Shown here: piece by piece, positions 35,162 to 44,082 of the stretch
Layout: each line of letters starts with the position of its first letter
Position numbering within the stretch: position 1 is the stretch's first letter
Assembly (NCBI GenBank): GCA_944326055.1
Contig: CALVCT010000065.1
Span: 1 to 58,334, forward strand
DNA: 58,334 nt
Source of the DNA: an uncultured Erysipelotrichaceae bacterium
Lineage (GTDB): Bacteria > Bacillota_I > Bacilli_A > Erysipelotrichales > Erysipelotrichaceae
Reading direction: 5' to 3'
Program-made: the position numbers and the translations under genes
The notes under the pieces: generated by a model
What the model was told of the DNA's origin: nothing
Seen by the model: the letters and a program-made list of their open reading frames with translations, nothing else
Databases searched by the model: none

Positions 35162-36085
35162 ATGTTCGCTGATGCTAAACGCATAAGACGAAACAAGACA
35201 CTGGACAAGATATTCCGCTATCTCTTCTTAGGGATGGCGGTTTTGTCTGCTAGTTTCATCGTCATCATCGTCTTATTCATATTCTTAAAGGGTATAGCAC
35301 CTTTCTTGCCAGGCTATGAGTATGGTCAAGTCGATCTTATCAGCTTCCTTACAGGATCGGTCTATCGACAAGACCAAGCGACTTATGGTGTCGGATTCAT
35401 CGTCATCAATACTCTTATCTGCTCATTTCTGGCGCTATTACTATCTTTCCCGCTATCAGTCCTTACGGCCTTATTTATCGCTAAGATAGCTCCTAAGAAG
35501 CTGGGAGCAGCGATGCAGAGCGTCATTGAATTACTTGCTAGTGTACCTAGTGTCGTCTTTGGTATCTTCGCAAGTGGTGTCATCACAGCCATCGTTCGCT
35601 ATCTAGCTTCAATGATGGGCATCTCGACTTTTGGTGGATCATCATTACTTGCAGTCATCATCCTGCTGGCTATCATGATCTTTCCAACGCTCACATCGAT
35701 GTCGATCACGGCGATCAAGGCTGTCGATCCTGATCTTGAAAGTGCTTCTTTAGCACTTGGAGCGACCAAGACACAGACGAATTTCAAAGTCGTGCTCACA
35801 GCTGCAAAGTCTGGTATCTTTGCAGGAGCGATATTAGGTCTTGGTAGGGCTTTTGGTGAGGCGACTGCTGTTTCGATGGTCGCTGGCAACAAGTTATTTG
35901 GACCAACGATCGATCTATTTGATATCACAAGGACTTTAACAAGTACGATTCTAACAGGTCTTAAAGAGACGACAGGTCTTGACTATGACATCAGGTTCTC
36001 TGTTGGTCTTGTTCTTATTGCGGTCATCTTCGTTTCAAACTGGATCTTGAACCAAGTTAAGAAAAGGATAGGTAACCAAGTATGA
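35162..36085 (+). CDS. pstC: Phosphate ABC transporter permease PstC
   Basis: A 307-residue inner membrane permease with six hydrophobic segments and the ABC-coupling EAA-type loop ASLALGATKTQTNFKVVLTA. The region ELLASVPSVVFGIFASG is typical of PstC. It sits 5 bases after pstS and overlaps pstA by 4 bases. There is no good Shine-Dalgarno before the start (AATAAGTCTT), so it may rely on coupling. Confidence 0.95.
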   Translation: MFADAKRIRRNKTLDKIFRYLFLGMAVLSASFIVIIVLFIFLKGIAPFLPGYEYGQVDLISFLTGSVYRQDQATYGVGFIVINTLICSFLALLLSFPLSVLTALFIAKIAPKKLGAAMQSVIELLASVPSVVFGIFASGVITAIVRYLASMMGISTFGGSSLLAVIILLAIMIFPTLTSMSITAIKAVDPDLESASLALGATKTQTNFKVVLTAAKSGIFAGAILGLGRAFGEATAVSMVAGNKLFGPTIDLFDITRTLTSTILTGLKETTGLDYDIRFSVGLVLIAVIFVSNWILNQVKKRIGNQV

Positions 36086-37290
36086 GTCGTAAGTTCAAAG
36101 ATGGAATACTCAATGGATTGACCTATATCTCTAGTATCATCGGCGTCTTGATCTTAGGCTCGATCATGGTCTATCTTATCGTTACTGGTGCTTCTAGTAT
36201 CAATTGGCATCTATTGAGCAGTGATTATTATGTCGAGACAGCTAATGCCGCAGTAAATGAAGACTATGTCTATGAAGCTCCAGGTGCCTACAGTGGAGAA
36301 GGCTATTATTCAAAGAAATGGGGCGTAGCCTTTGAGGATATCGTGACAGCTCATAAAGATGAAGAGATCCAAGTCACATATGTCGATCCTAACTCACCAT
36401 TCAACCATATGTATTCGACTGTCGCAGGCGATGATAATGCGGCTATCTCCTTGACAGTCGGTAATACGATGCAGAATATCTACTATATCGATAGTGCGAC
36501 GGGCGAGCAAGTTTATCTCTCGCAAGGTTCGATGGAGAGCGCTGAAAACCTCGTTAGTGTCCTTGACGAGGCAGAATCGATCGTCTCTGTCAACTTCCAG
36601 AGCTTAGGTGGTGGCATACGTGGATCTATCGTTTCAACACTTTATCTCATACTCATCTCGCTACTAATATCCTTACCTATCGGTATCGGAGCAGCGATCT
36701 ACTTACACGAGTATGCAGCCAAGACCAAGATAAACAGTCTCATCCGTCAGGGTATCGATACTTTGACTGGTGTTCCTAGTATCATCTATGGTCTGATGGG
36801 CGTTACGGTCCTTTTCCCAGTCACCCAAGCCTTCGGTGCTACCAGTACTTCGATCTTGCTTGGTGGTCTTACTCTCGCGATCATCTTGCTTCCAACGATC
36901 ATTTCATCAACAGAGGAAGCACTCATCGTCGTACCACAGAGCTTACGTGATGGTTCTTTGTCACTTGGTGCCACTAAGTCGCAGACGATCTTCAAAGTCG
37001 TCCTGCCTTGTGCGATCAATGGTATCCTTACAGGTGTATTATTAGGCATCGGTCGTGTCATCGGTGAATCGGCTGCCTTAGTGTATACGACAAGTACTGT
37101 CATCAATGACAATCCAACGATCTTGTCACAAGGTACTTCACTAGCACTCATGATCTGGTCGATCATGTCTGGTGAACAACCAAACTATGAGTTAGCCAGT
37201 GCTATCTCACTCATCATCTTGATCATCGTCTTTGTGATCAATTTAGTCGTCAAACTCATCGGCAAGCGTCTCGCTAAGTCGTTCCAATAG
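36082..37290 (+). CDS. pstA: Phosphate ABC transporter permease PstA with extracellular insertion
   Basis: A 402-residue PstA, about 100 residues longer than usual. After the first membrane helix (IIGVLILGSIMVYLIV), a polar segment of about 120 residues (residues 50-170), including YEAPGAYSGEGYYSKKWGVA, precedes the standard core. The core shows TLTGVPSIIYGLMG and the coupling loop DGSLSLGATKSQTIFKVVL. By topology the extra segment would lie outside the membrane, near the PstS docking face. It overlaps pstC by ATGA. Confidence 0.93.
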   Translation: MSRKFKDGILNGLTYISSIIGVLILGSIMVYLIVTGASSINWHLLSSDYYVETANAAVNEDYVYEAPGAYSGEGYYSKKWGVAFEDIVTAHKDEEIQVTYVDPNSPFNHMYSTVAGDDNAAISLTVGNTMQNIYYIDSATGEQVYLSQGSMESAENLVSVLDEAESIVSVNFQSLGGGIRGSIVSTLYLILISLLISLPIGIGAAIYLHEYAAKTKINSLIRQGIDTLTGVPSIIYGLMGVTVLFPVTQAFGATSTSILLGGLTLAIILLPTIISSTEEALIVVPQSLRDGSLSLGATKSQTIFKVVLPCAINGILTGVLLGIGRVIGESAALVYTTSTVINDNPTILSQGTSLALMIWSIMSGEQPNYELASAISLIILIIVFVINLVVKLIGKRLAKSFQ

Positions 37291-37302
37291 GAGATATAGA
37301 AA

Positions 37303-38058
37303 ATGGAAAAATGTTTTGAAGTTAGGGATCTAAACTTATTTTATGGAGAGAAACAAGCTCTCAAAGATATCAATCTCGATATCTACAAGAACAACGTCAC
37401 AGCTCTGATCGGTCCATCAGGTTGTGGTAAATCGACTTTCCTTCGTTGTCTTGATAGGATGAACGATCTTGTGGAAGGATGTAAAGTCGTTGGTCAGATC
37501 ACAAAAGATGGTATCGATGTCAACAGCGATAAACAGGATGTCGTCGATCTTAGGACGAAGGTCGGTATGGTCTTCCAAAAACCTAATCCTTTCCCGATGT
37601 CGATCTTCGATAATATCGCTTATGGTCCAAGATGCCAAGGTCTTAAGGACAAAAAGAAGCTTGAAGAGATCGTCATCAAATCTCTAAAAGATGTCGCTCT
37701 TTATGATGAAGTCAAAGATCGTCTAAGAGATAGTGCAATGGGCTTATCCGGTGGCCAACAACAACGTCTTTGTATCGCAAGATGTATTGCGATGGCACCA
37801 GAAGTCATCCTCATGGATGAGCCAACGAGTGCTCTTGATCCTATCTCTACCAGCAAGATCGAAGACCTAGTATTAGAACTAAAAAAAGATTATACTATAG
37901 TCATCGTTACACACAATATGCAGCAAGCTGCACGTATTTCAGATTATACAGCGTTCTTCTTACTTGGCGAGATGGTCGAGATCGATAAGACAGATGTCAT
38001 CTTCTCTAAGCCAAGTGATCAAAGGACAGAAAATTATATTACAGGAAGGTTCGGATGA
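37303..38058 (+). CDS. pstB: Phosphate ABC transporter ATPase PstB
   Basis: A 251-residue ATPase: Walker [11 protein letters not shown]-loop [16 protein letters not shown], signature LSGGQQQRL, Walker [15 protein letters not shown]-loop VTHNM. The PNPFPMSI stretch is diagnostic for PstB. AGGAGA precedes the start. phoU starts within its stop codon. Confidence 0.97.
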   Translation: MEKCFEVRDLNLFYGEKQALKDINLDIYKNNVTALIGPSGCGKSTFLRCLDRMNDLVEGCKVVGQITKDGIDVNSDKQDVVDLRTKVGMVFQKPNPFPMSIFDNIAYGPRCQGLKDKKKLEEIVIKSLKDVALYDEVKDRLRDSAMGLSGGQQQRLCIARCIAMAPEVILMDEPTSALDPISTSKIEDLVLELKKDYTIVIVTHNMQQAARISDYTAFFLLGEMVEIDKTDVIFSKPSDQRTENYITGRFG

Positions 38059-38693
38059 TGCGTGAGAAGTTTATAAATGAATTGAACAAACTCAATACCG
38101 ATCTCATCAATATGGGGTCGATGTGTGAAGAAGCTATCAGTGCTGTCTATTCGCAGATCAAGTCAGGTGTCTTTGATCAAGAAGTATACAACAGGACTGA
38201 TGAGCTAGAAAAAGCGACAGATACTAAAGAGAAGCAGATCGAGTCAGCATGTCTCAAACTGATCTTCTCACAACAGCCAGTGGCATCAGACTTAAGGCTC
38301 ATTTCTGCCGTCCTCAAGATGGTGTCAGACTTAGAAAGGATCGCTGACCAGACCTTTGATATCGCTGATCTTTTTAAAGAGTTCCAAAATCCACTGCTGA
38401 TCAAAGAAACAGCGCTTAAAGATATGTGTAAAGTCGTCTCAACGATGGTCAGAGACAGCGTCGATTCTTTCGTCAAGAAGGATACAGAGTTAGCTGAAGA
38501 AGTCTTAGAACGTGATCAGAAAGTCAATGAGTGCTTCACAGAAGTCAAAAAAGAAGTCGTCAAGTTCATCACAGACAGTGATGGTGAAGGTGAGTCGATC
38601 GTCGATATCTTGATGATCGCAAAATACTTAGAAAGGATCGGCGACCATAGTACCAATATCGCTGAATCGGTCATCTTCGCCGTCAACGGTTGA
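38055..38693 (+). CDS. phoU: Phosphate signalling protein PhoU
   Basis: A 212-residue all-helical protein with two PhoU repeats. The conserved metal-binding segments are [21 protein letters not shown] in the first and [16 protein letters not shown] in the second. PhoU links the Pst transporter to the PhoR kinase to report phosphate. It overlaps pstB by 4 bases. Confidence 0.95.
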   Translation: MMREKFINELNKLNTDLINMGSMCEEAISAVYSQIKSGVFDQEVYNRTDELEKATDTKEKQIESACLKLIFSQQPVASDLRLISAVLKMVSDLERIADQTFDIADLFKEFQNPLLIKETALKDMCKVVSTMVRDSVDSFVKKDTELAEEVLERDQKVNECFTEVKKEVVKFITDSDGEGESIVDILMIAKYLERIGDHSTNIAESVIFAVNG

Positions 38694-38697
38694 AAAG

Positions 38698-39369
38698 ATG
38701 ATCTACATCTTAGAAGATGATAGTGGTATCCAAAGATTGATAATGTATTCATTATCTAAAGAGGGCATGGAGAATGCTGGCTTTGATAAGCCAAGTGATT
38801 TCTATGATGCTTTAGGTAAAAAAGTTCCAGACTTGATCTTACTTGATATCATGTTGCCACAAGAAGATGGCTTGTCGATACTTAAGCGTCTTAAAGCTGA
38901 TACGCGCTATAAGGACATCCCTATCATCATGATCACCGCAAAAGATACGGAAGTCGATAAAGTCTTAGGATTAGATCTTGGAGCCGATGACTATATCGCA
39001 AAACCGTTTGGTGTCATGGAACTGATCGCTAGGATCAAAGCTGTCTTGCGCCGCGTGAGAAAAGATGAAGAACAAGATATCATCATCTATCGAGATATCA
39101 CGATCTCGAAAGCACAAAGGACGATCAAAGTGGCAGATAAAGATATCTCTTTGACGAAGAAGGAATTCGATATCTTAGTGATGTTGATGAATAGGCCGGG
39201 AGTCGTTTTTACGCGTGATGAGATCATCAATAATGTCTGGGGCTATGAATTTGAAGATTCAAGTCGGACAGTAGATGTCCATATCCGCACGCTCAGATCG
39301 AAGCTAGGCGAAGCTCAAAGCTATATCGAGACGGTACGCGGAATAGGCTATAAAGCCAAGGAGATATGA
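38698..39369 (+). CDS. phoP: OmpR-family response regulator (PhoP/PhoB type)
   Basis: A 223-residue regulator. Receiver domain: acidic pocket ILEDD, phosphoacceptor Asp50 in LILLDIMLP, Thr in IMITAKD and Lys in YIAKPFG. A winged helix DNA-binding domain follows (LTKKEFDILVMLMNRPG, DVHIRTLRSKLGE, VRGIGYKA). By operon position it should bind the TTAACA repeats upstream of pstS. No clear ribosome site between phoU and this gene (4 bases gap). Confidence 0.93.
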   Translation: MIYILEDDSGIQRLIMYSLSKEGMENAGFDKPSDFYDALGKKVPDLILLDIMLPQEDGLSILKRLKADTRYKDIPIIMITAKDTEVDKVLGLDLGADDYIAKPFGVMELIARIKAVLRRVRKDEEQDIIIYRDITISKAQRTIKVADKDISLTKKEFDILVMLMNRPGVVFTRDEIINNVWGYEFEDSSRTVDVHIRTLRSKLGEAQSYIETVRGIGYKAKEI

Positions 39370-39370
39370 T

Positions 39371-41026
39371 ATGACCAACAAGATCTTTCGCAATATCGTT
39401 GTCTGTGTCTTATTATCAAGTGTCGTCATCTTAGGTCTCTTTTTCAACGTCTTATATGACGAGTTTCTAAATAATACAGAAGCCAATCTTAAAGAAGAAG
39501 TCACACTTTTAGAAAAAGGCGTTGAGCTTGAAGGTATCGCTTATTTTGATGATGCCAATATCAACCAAAGAGTGACGATCATCGCTGCAGACGGTACAGT
39601 GCTCTATGATAATCACACGAATGCTTCAGCATTAGAAGATCACAGTGATCGTGAAGAGGTCATCGAAGCTTTGAATACTGGCTGGGGTGAAGCTCGTCGC
39701 TATTCAGAGTCGATAGGTGAGCAGAGCATCTATGTCGCTAAGCTCTTGGGTAATGGCGATATCCTTCGTATATCCACTAATACAAGCAGTACGACGACAC
39801 TTTTACTTCGCATGTCGACCCATATCTTATGGATCGTCATCATCGTTTTATTGATGACGTTCTTTATCGCTGATTGTCTAGCTAAGAAGATCGTAAAGCC
39901 GATCAACGATATCGATCTTGAAGCTATCGATGCGATCGCGCCTTATAAAGAGTTGACACCACTTTATACGAAGCTTTTAAAACAAGAATACACGATCAAA
40001 GAACAGATCGATGAACTGAATAAAAGGCAAGATGAATTCAAGCTCGTCATCCAGAACATGTCAGAAGCGATCATTCTCATCAACAAGGATGCGACGATCC
40101 TCATGTATAATGATGCGACGCTCACTCTGTTTGATCTAAACGATCTTGATGTAGGTGATAGTGTGTATGAGGTCTATCGCTCACAAGACTTTATGAAGGC
40201 GATCGACGATGTCTTGTCTGGCCATAAACAAGATCTCAAGATCGATCACAAAGACCGTGTCTACAATGTCATCATGGGACCTGTCAAAAATGATGATCAA
40301 AGTATTGCAGGAGCGACAGTCATTGCTTTTGACATCACACAAAAAGAGATGCAAGAAGTCATGCGTCAGGAGTTCAGTGCTAATGTCTCACATGAATTGA
40401 AGACGCCACTAACAACGATCAGTGGTTTCGCTGAGATCATGAAGAATGGTCTTGTCGAGGATTCTGATGTCAAAGATGTCGCTAGTAATATCTATGATGA
40501 AGCACAGAGGCTCATAAAACTTATCGAAGATATCATTCACTTATCTAGTCTAGATACTGATAAGAAGTTAGAAGAAGATGAAGACGTCGACCTTAATGAA
40601 CTTGTAAGAGATATCTTTGAACATTTTAAAAGTGCTGCTATAAAGCGTGATATCACTTTGACTTTAAGTGGTGAAGAGATCGTTTATCATGGTAACTACA
40701 GTATCTTAGAAGAGATGATCTCTAATCTTGTCGATAATGCGATCAAGTATGGCAATGAACACGGTCATGTGGAAGTCGTGTTATCTAAGACTAGTGCTGA
40801 AGTGCTCATCAAAGTGATCGACGATGGTATCGGTATCCCTGCCGGGTCAAAAGAGCGTATCTTTGAAAGATTCTATCGAGTCGATAAATCAAGATCAAAG
40901 GAACTTGGTGGTACTGGACTAGGTCTTTCGATCGTCAAACACGCTGCCCGCTATCACGGTGGCCATGTGCGCGTCGAATCATCGACTAAAGGTTCGACCT
41001 TTATAGTCGACTTACCACTAGTTTAA
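39371..41026 (+). CDS. phoR: Sensor histidine kinase (PhoR type)
   Basis: A 551-residue membrane kinase: N-terminal helix, extracellular segment of about 120 residues (to TTTLLLRM), second helix HILWIVIIVLLMTFFIADCL, a PAS-like domain (FKLVIQNMSEAIILINKDAT), and the HisKA phosphoacceptor His341 in NVSHELKTPLTT. The catalytic domain has N box DNAIKYG, G1 DDGIGIP and G2 GGTGLGLSIV. One base after the regulator gene. By family and context it senses phosphate through PhoU and Pst. Confidence 0.94.
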   Translation: MTNKIFRNIVVCVLLSSVVILGLFFNVLYDEFLNNTEANLKEEVTLLEKGVELEGIAYFDDANINQRVTIIAADGTVLYDNHTNASALEDHSDREEVIEALNTGWGEARRYSESIGEQSIYVAKLLGNGDILRISTNTSSTTTLLLRMSTHILWIVIIVLLMTFFIADCLAKKIVKPINDIDLEAIDAIAPYKELTPLYTKLLKQEYTIKEQIDELNKRQDEFKLVIQNMSEAIILINKDATILMYNDATLTLFDLNDLDVGDSVYEVYRSQDFMKAIDDVLSGHKQDLKIDHKDRVYNVIMGPVKNDDQSIAGATVIAFDITQKEMQEVMRQEFSANVSHELKTPLTTISGFAEIMKNGLVEDSDVKDVASNIYDEAQRLIKLIEDIIHLSSLDTDKKLEEDEDVDLNELVRDIFEHFKSAAIKRDITLTLSGEEIVYHGNYSILEEMISNLVDNAIKYGNEHGHVEVVLSKTSAEVLIKVIDDGIGIPAGSKERIFERFYRVDKSRSKELGGTGLGLSIVKHAARYHGGHVRVESSTKGSTFIVDLPLV

Positions 41027-41030
41027 TAAA

Positions 41031-41067
41031 AAAGATGGATGGTCTATGATCATCCATCTTTATCATT
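41031..41067. terminator. Bidirectional terminator between phoR and addA
   Basis: AAAGATGGATG (41031-41041) pairs perfectly with CATCCATCTTT (41051-41061) over a 9-base loop. The plus side continues ATCATTTT; on the minus strand a T-rich tract follows directly, so it is stronger for addA. Confidence 0.9.
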
Positions 41068-44000
41068 TTATAGTCTGATGAAACGAGCTAAATGAAGACT
41101 ATAGATATAAGTTTCAATAGGTCTATCGAACTTCTTCTTTAGGATCTTTTGATAAGTCATCAGTTGGTCGTCATATCTTTCGATAAACTGGTCTTCATCA
41201 TCTAAGGCATCAGTCTTGTAGTCGATGAGGATGACTTTATCATTCAAGATAGAGACGAAGTCCATGATACCATCGATAGTTCTATCATCTCTAAGGTAGA
41301 AAGGCACTTCGCGATAGACTGTGCCTTTTTTCGCTTCTTTTATAAGAGGATCTTTCAAGAAACATTCGATCGCCTCTTTTTCCTTTAGACTTAGATCTTG
41401 TGGTAAGACTGGTGTATCAAGATCGATATGTTCTAAAAGTTCATGCATCTTCGTGCCATAGCTCATGGCTCTATTATCCAAGAACAGAGTGATATGGCTA
41501 CTATGTTTCGAAGGTTTGATGACTTCTTTTTTATCTTTTTGGATATAGCGAGATCTTGATGTATGAGCGATCTCTATCTTTTTGGGATATGGCATCTCAT
41601 CTTTGATCATGAAATGACGTTTGATGGTGAAATGTGCCAGCTTATCTTCTAAAGATAAAAGATAAGAAGTGAAACCTTTGCGGGCTTTGATCATCACATC
41701 GATATCATCATAAGTCTCGACTTCTTTGATCGCATCGACGATGATGAGCTCTCTTTTGGCTCTTGTCGTCGCAACGTAGAATAGTCGGCTGTATTCTTTA
41801 AGATCTTCGATACTGTTTTTTACCTTGATCGCCTTGCGTCTTAAAGTCTCGTAGATCTGTCTTTTATCATTGACTCTGATCTTGAGTCCTAGTCCGAACT
41901 TTTTATCGAAGATGACAGGATCACGGGTCTCTTTAAGCAAGTTTGACGATTGACCATAGATGATGACAGTATCGAATTGGAGACCTTTAGAATGATGGAT
42001 GGTCATGACTTTCACGACATCGGCATCCTTACTGATGGCGAAGGCCGAGTCACCTTTTTTGATGTCTAAGATAGCTTCGATATACTCTAGGATCTTAAAG
42101 ATAGTCATCATCTTATTAGTAGCGACATCTTCGATCAGCATATCCAGATCAGCCTTCTCATTATCTGGCAGGCTATCATAGAAGCCATCTATCTCATAGA
42201 TGAATGAAAGAAGACTAAAGATATCACCATCTATAAGTGTACTTTTTGCCTGTGCTAGATCTTCTTTGAATCGATCTGGTAGCTTTGTAAAGTCAGGTGT
42301 GATCTTTATGAGATCATCATCACTAAGGCCATAAAGACTGCGCAAAGTCGCGACAAGGGCTATCTTATCATCATTATCTTCTAGAAGTGTTAGATAAGCT
42401 TTGATGACCTCGATCGGATAAGTATCGAGATATCCACTGGAATCTTCCATGAAATAAGGAATATTCGATCTGTCTAGGGCTTTTTTGATCTCGATCTTTT
42501 CAGTATGTGATCTAACTAAGACGCAGATATCTTTAAAAGGCGTGCCTTTATCATGGCGATCTTTGATGACAGAAGCTAGTAATCTCGCTTTTTTAGTGAC
42601 AAGTCGTTCTGTATCTTCTTTATCTTGGATGAAAAGTTCAAATGAGATCGGTACATTGTCTTCACTTTGGCTACTATTACCGACGTTTTGCGCATCAGCT
42701 TCTGAGAAGTCGTTGCCCATCAGGATCTTAAAGAGACTATTATTGAAATCGATGATCGAGCTCTTTGAACGATAGTTTTCTTTGATATCGATGACTTCAA
42801 AGTTTGCATCATCTCTGATCGAGCGCATGATATCAGGACGCGCACTGCGGAAGCGATAGATGGATTGTTTGATGTCACCAACGATGAAGAGATCTTTATC
42901 AGCTATCGCACTAGCGATCGCATATTGGATACTACTGGTATCTTGAAATTCATCGATCATGATCTCTTTATAGCGTTCTTTTAAGATCTTAGCGACTTTA
43001 CCATCATCTTTCTTTAAGATCTCGTAGGCAAAATGTTCAAGATCATCGAAGTCTAGACATTCATTTTCGCGCTTTATCAATCGATATTCTAAGAGGTAGC
43101 GCTTTGTGATATCAAGAAGATAGTTTGCATATTGTCTTGTATAGTCTTCATACTTGATCATCGTCTGCTCTTTTAGTAGCTCTTTAGCTAGATCTTTATA
43201 GATGCTTTCTAAAGACTTTCTGAGCTTCTTGTATTTTTCATCTTTACTATTGGCTTTTGGAAGATCGGAAGTCATGACGATCCTTTCGATAAGCATACTA
43301 TAACTCAACTTATCATCTAAGAGCATCTCTAGTTCTTTGATACGCTCTTTAAGATCGTCACGCTTTGCATATTCATCGATCTTTATGATCCTTTCATATA
43401 CTCCTTTCGCTTGTTTGATCGCATCATAAAGGTTCAAACGATAGAGATCTAAGATACCATCGTCGATGTCTTCAAGGTTTTTGATCTGCTTATCTTGGTG
43501 CATATCATCAAGCCATAAAAGAGGATCGACACTTGTCATCGCTGTGTCGTAGATCTTCCTTATCGTCTTTTTGAAATCTTCAAAGGAGAAAGTCTCTGAG
43601 CTTAGTGCTTTTGTGAGATCCAAGAAGCGTTCTTTGTCTTTTTCTATCTCTTCTTTGATGATCTTTTCTAAGACGATATCACTGAGTTCTTTCTCTTTAG
43701 CGCTATCGATGATCGTTTCTGTCATCTTTTTCGTTAGTCCGATAGTATAGTAATAGTTTTTGATGATCGATAGACAAAAAGAGTGGATGGTCGAAATATC
43801 CGCACTATCTAAAGCAGCGATCTGTCTTTGTAAAAAATCTGTGTCACCATCATCATTACTTTTAGCTTTCATAAGACTTTGGCGCAGGCGATCTTTGATC
43901 TCACTGGCAGCAGCTTCCGTGAAGGTCATAGCTACGATCTCATCAAGAGCTAGTCCATCTTTGATGATGCGCTTTAATAGCCGTTTTACAAGGACTGTCG

Positions 44001-44082
44001 TCTTACCAGCACCAGCCGAGGCAAATACGACAAGGTCAGTCCCTTGCATATCGACAGCTTTTTGTTGAGTCTCATTCAGCAT
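41068..44082 (-). CDS. addA: Helicase-nuclease AddA (RexA)
   Basis: A 1,004-residue UvrD-type helicase with a C-terminal nuclease that resects double-strand breaks with AddB. Motifs: Q-motif LNETQQKAVD, Walker A ASAGAGKTTVLVKRLL, Walker B region MIDEFQDTSSIQY, VGDIKQSIYRFRSARPD, helicase motif V MTIHHSKGLQFDTVI and motif VI YVATTRAKRELI. The RecB-like nuclease is GIMDFVSILNDKVILIDYKTD. It is about 200 residues shorter than Bacillus AddA. GGAGG precedes the start, and it overlaps addB by 11 bases. Confidence 0.95.
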   Translation of the reverse strand: MLNETQQKAVDMQGTDLVVFASAGAGKTTVLVKRLLKRIIKDGLALDEIVAMTFTEAAASEIKDRLRQSLMKAKSNDDGDTDFLQRQIAALDSADISTIHSFCLSIIKNYYYTIGLTKKMTETIIDSAKEKELSDIVLEKIIKEEIEKDKERFLDLTKALSSETFSFEDFKKTIRKIYDTAMTSVDPLLWLDDMHQDKQIKNLEDIDDGILDLYRLNLYDAIKQAKGVYERIIKIDEYAKRDDLKERIKELEMLLDDKLSYSMLIERIVMTSDLPKANSKDEKYKKLRKSLESIYKDLAKELLKEQTMIKYEDYTRQYANYLLDITKRYLLEYRLIKRENECLDFDDLEHFAYEILKKDDGKVAKILKERYKEIMIDEFQDTSSIQYAIASAIADKDLFIVGDIKQSIYRFRSARPDIMRSIRDDANFEVIDIKENYRSKSSIIDFNNSLFKILMGNDFSEADAQNVGNSSQSEDNVPISFELFIQDKEDTERLVTKKARLLASVIKDRHDKGTPFKDICVLVRSHTEKIEIKKALDRSNIPYFMEDSSGYLDTYPIEVIKAYLTLLEDNDDKIALVATLRSLYGLSDDDLIKITPDFTKLPDRFKEDLAQAKSTLIDGDIFSLLSFIYEIDGFYDSLPDNEKADLDMLIEDVATNKMMTIFKILEYIEAILDIKKGDSAFAISKDADVVKVMTIHHSKGLQFDTVIIYGQSSNLLKETRDPVIFDKKFGLGLKIRVNDKRQIYETLRRKAIKVKNSIEDLKEYSRLFYVATTRAKRELIIVDAIKEVETYDDIDVMIKARKGFTSYLLSLEDKLAHFTIKRHFMIKDEMPYPKKIEIAHTSRSRYIQKDKKEVIKPSKHSSHITLFLDNRAMSYGTKMHELLEHIDLDTPVLPQDLSLKEKEAIECFLKDPLIKEAKKGTVYREVPFYLRDDRTIDGIMDFVSILNDKVILIDYKTDALDDEDQFIERYDDQLMTYQKILKKKFDRPIETYIYSLHLARFIRL

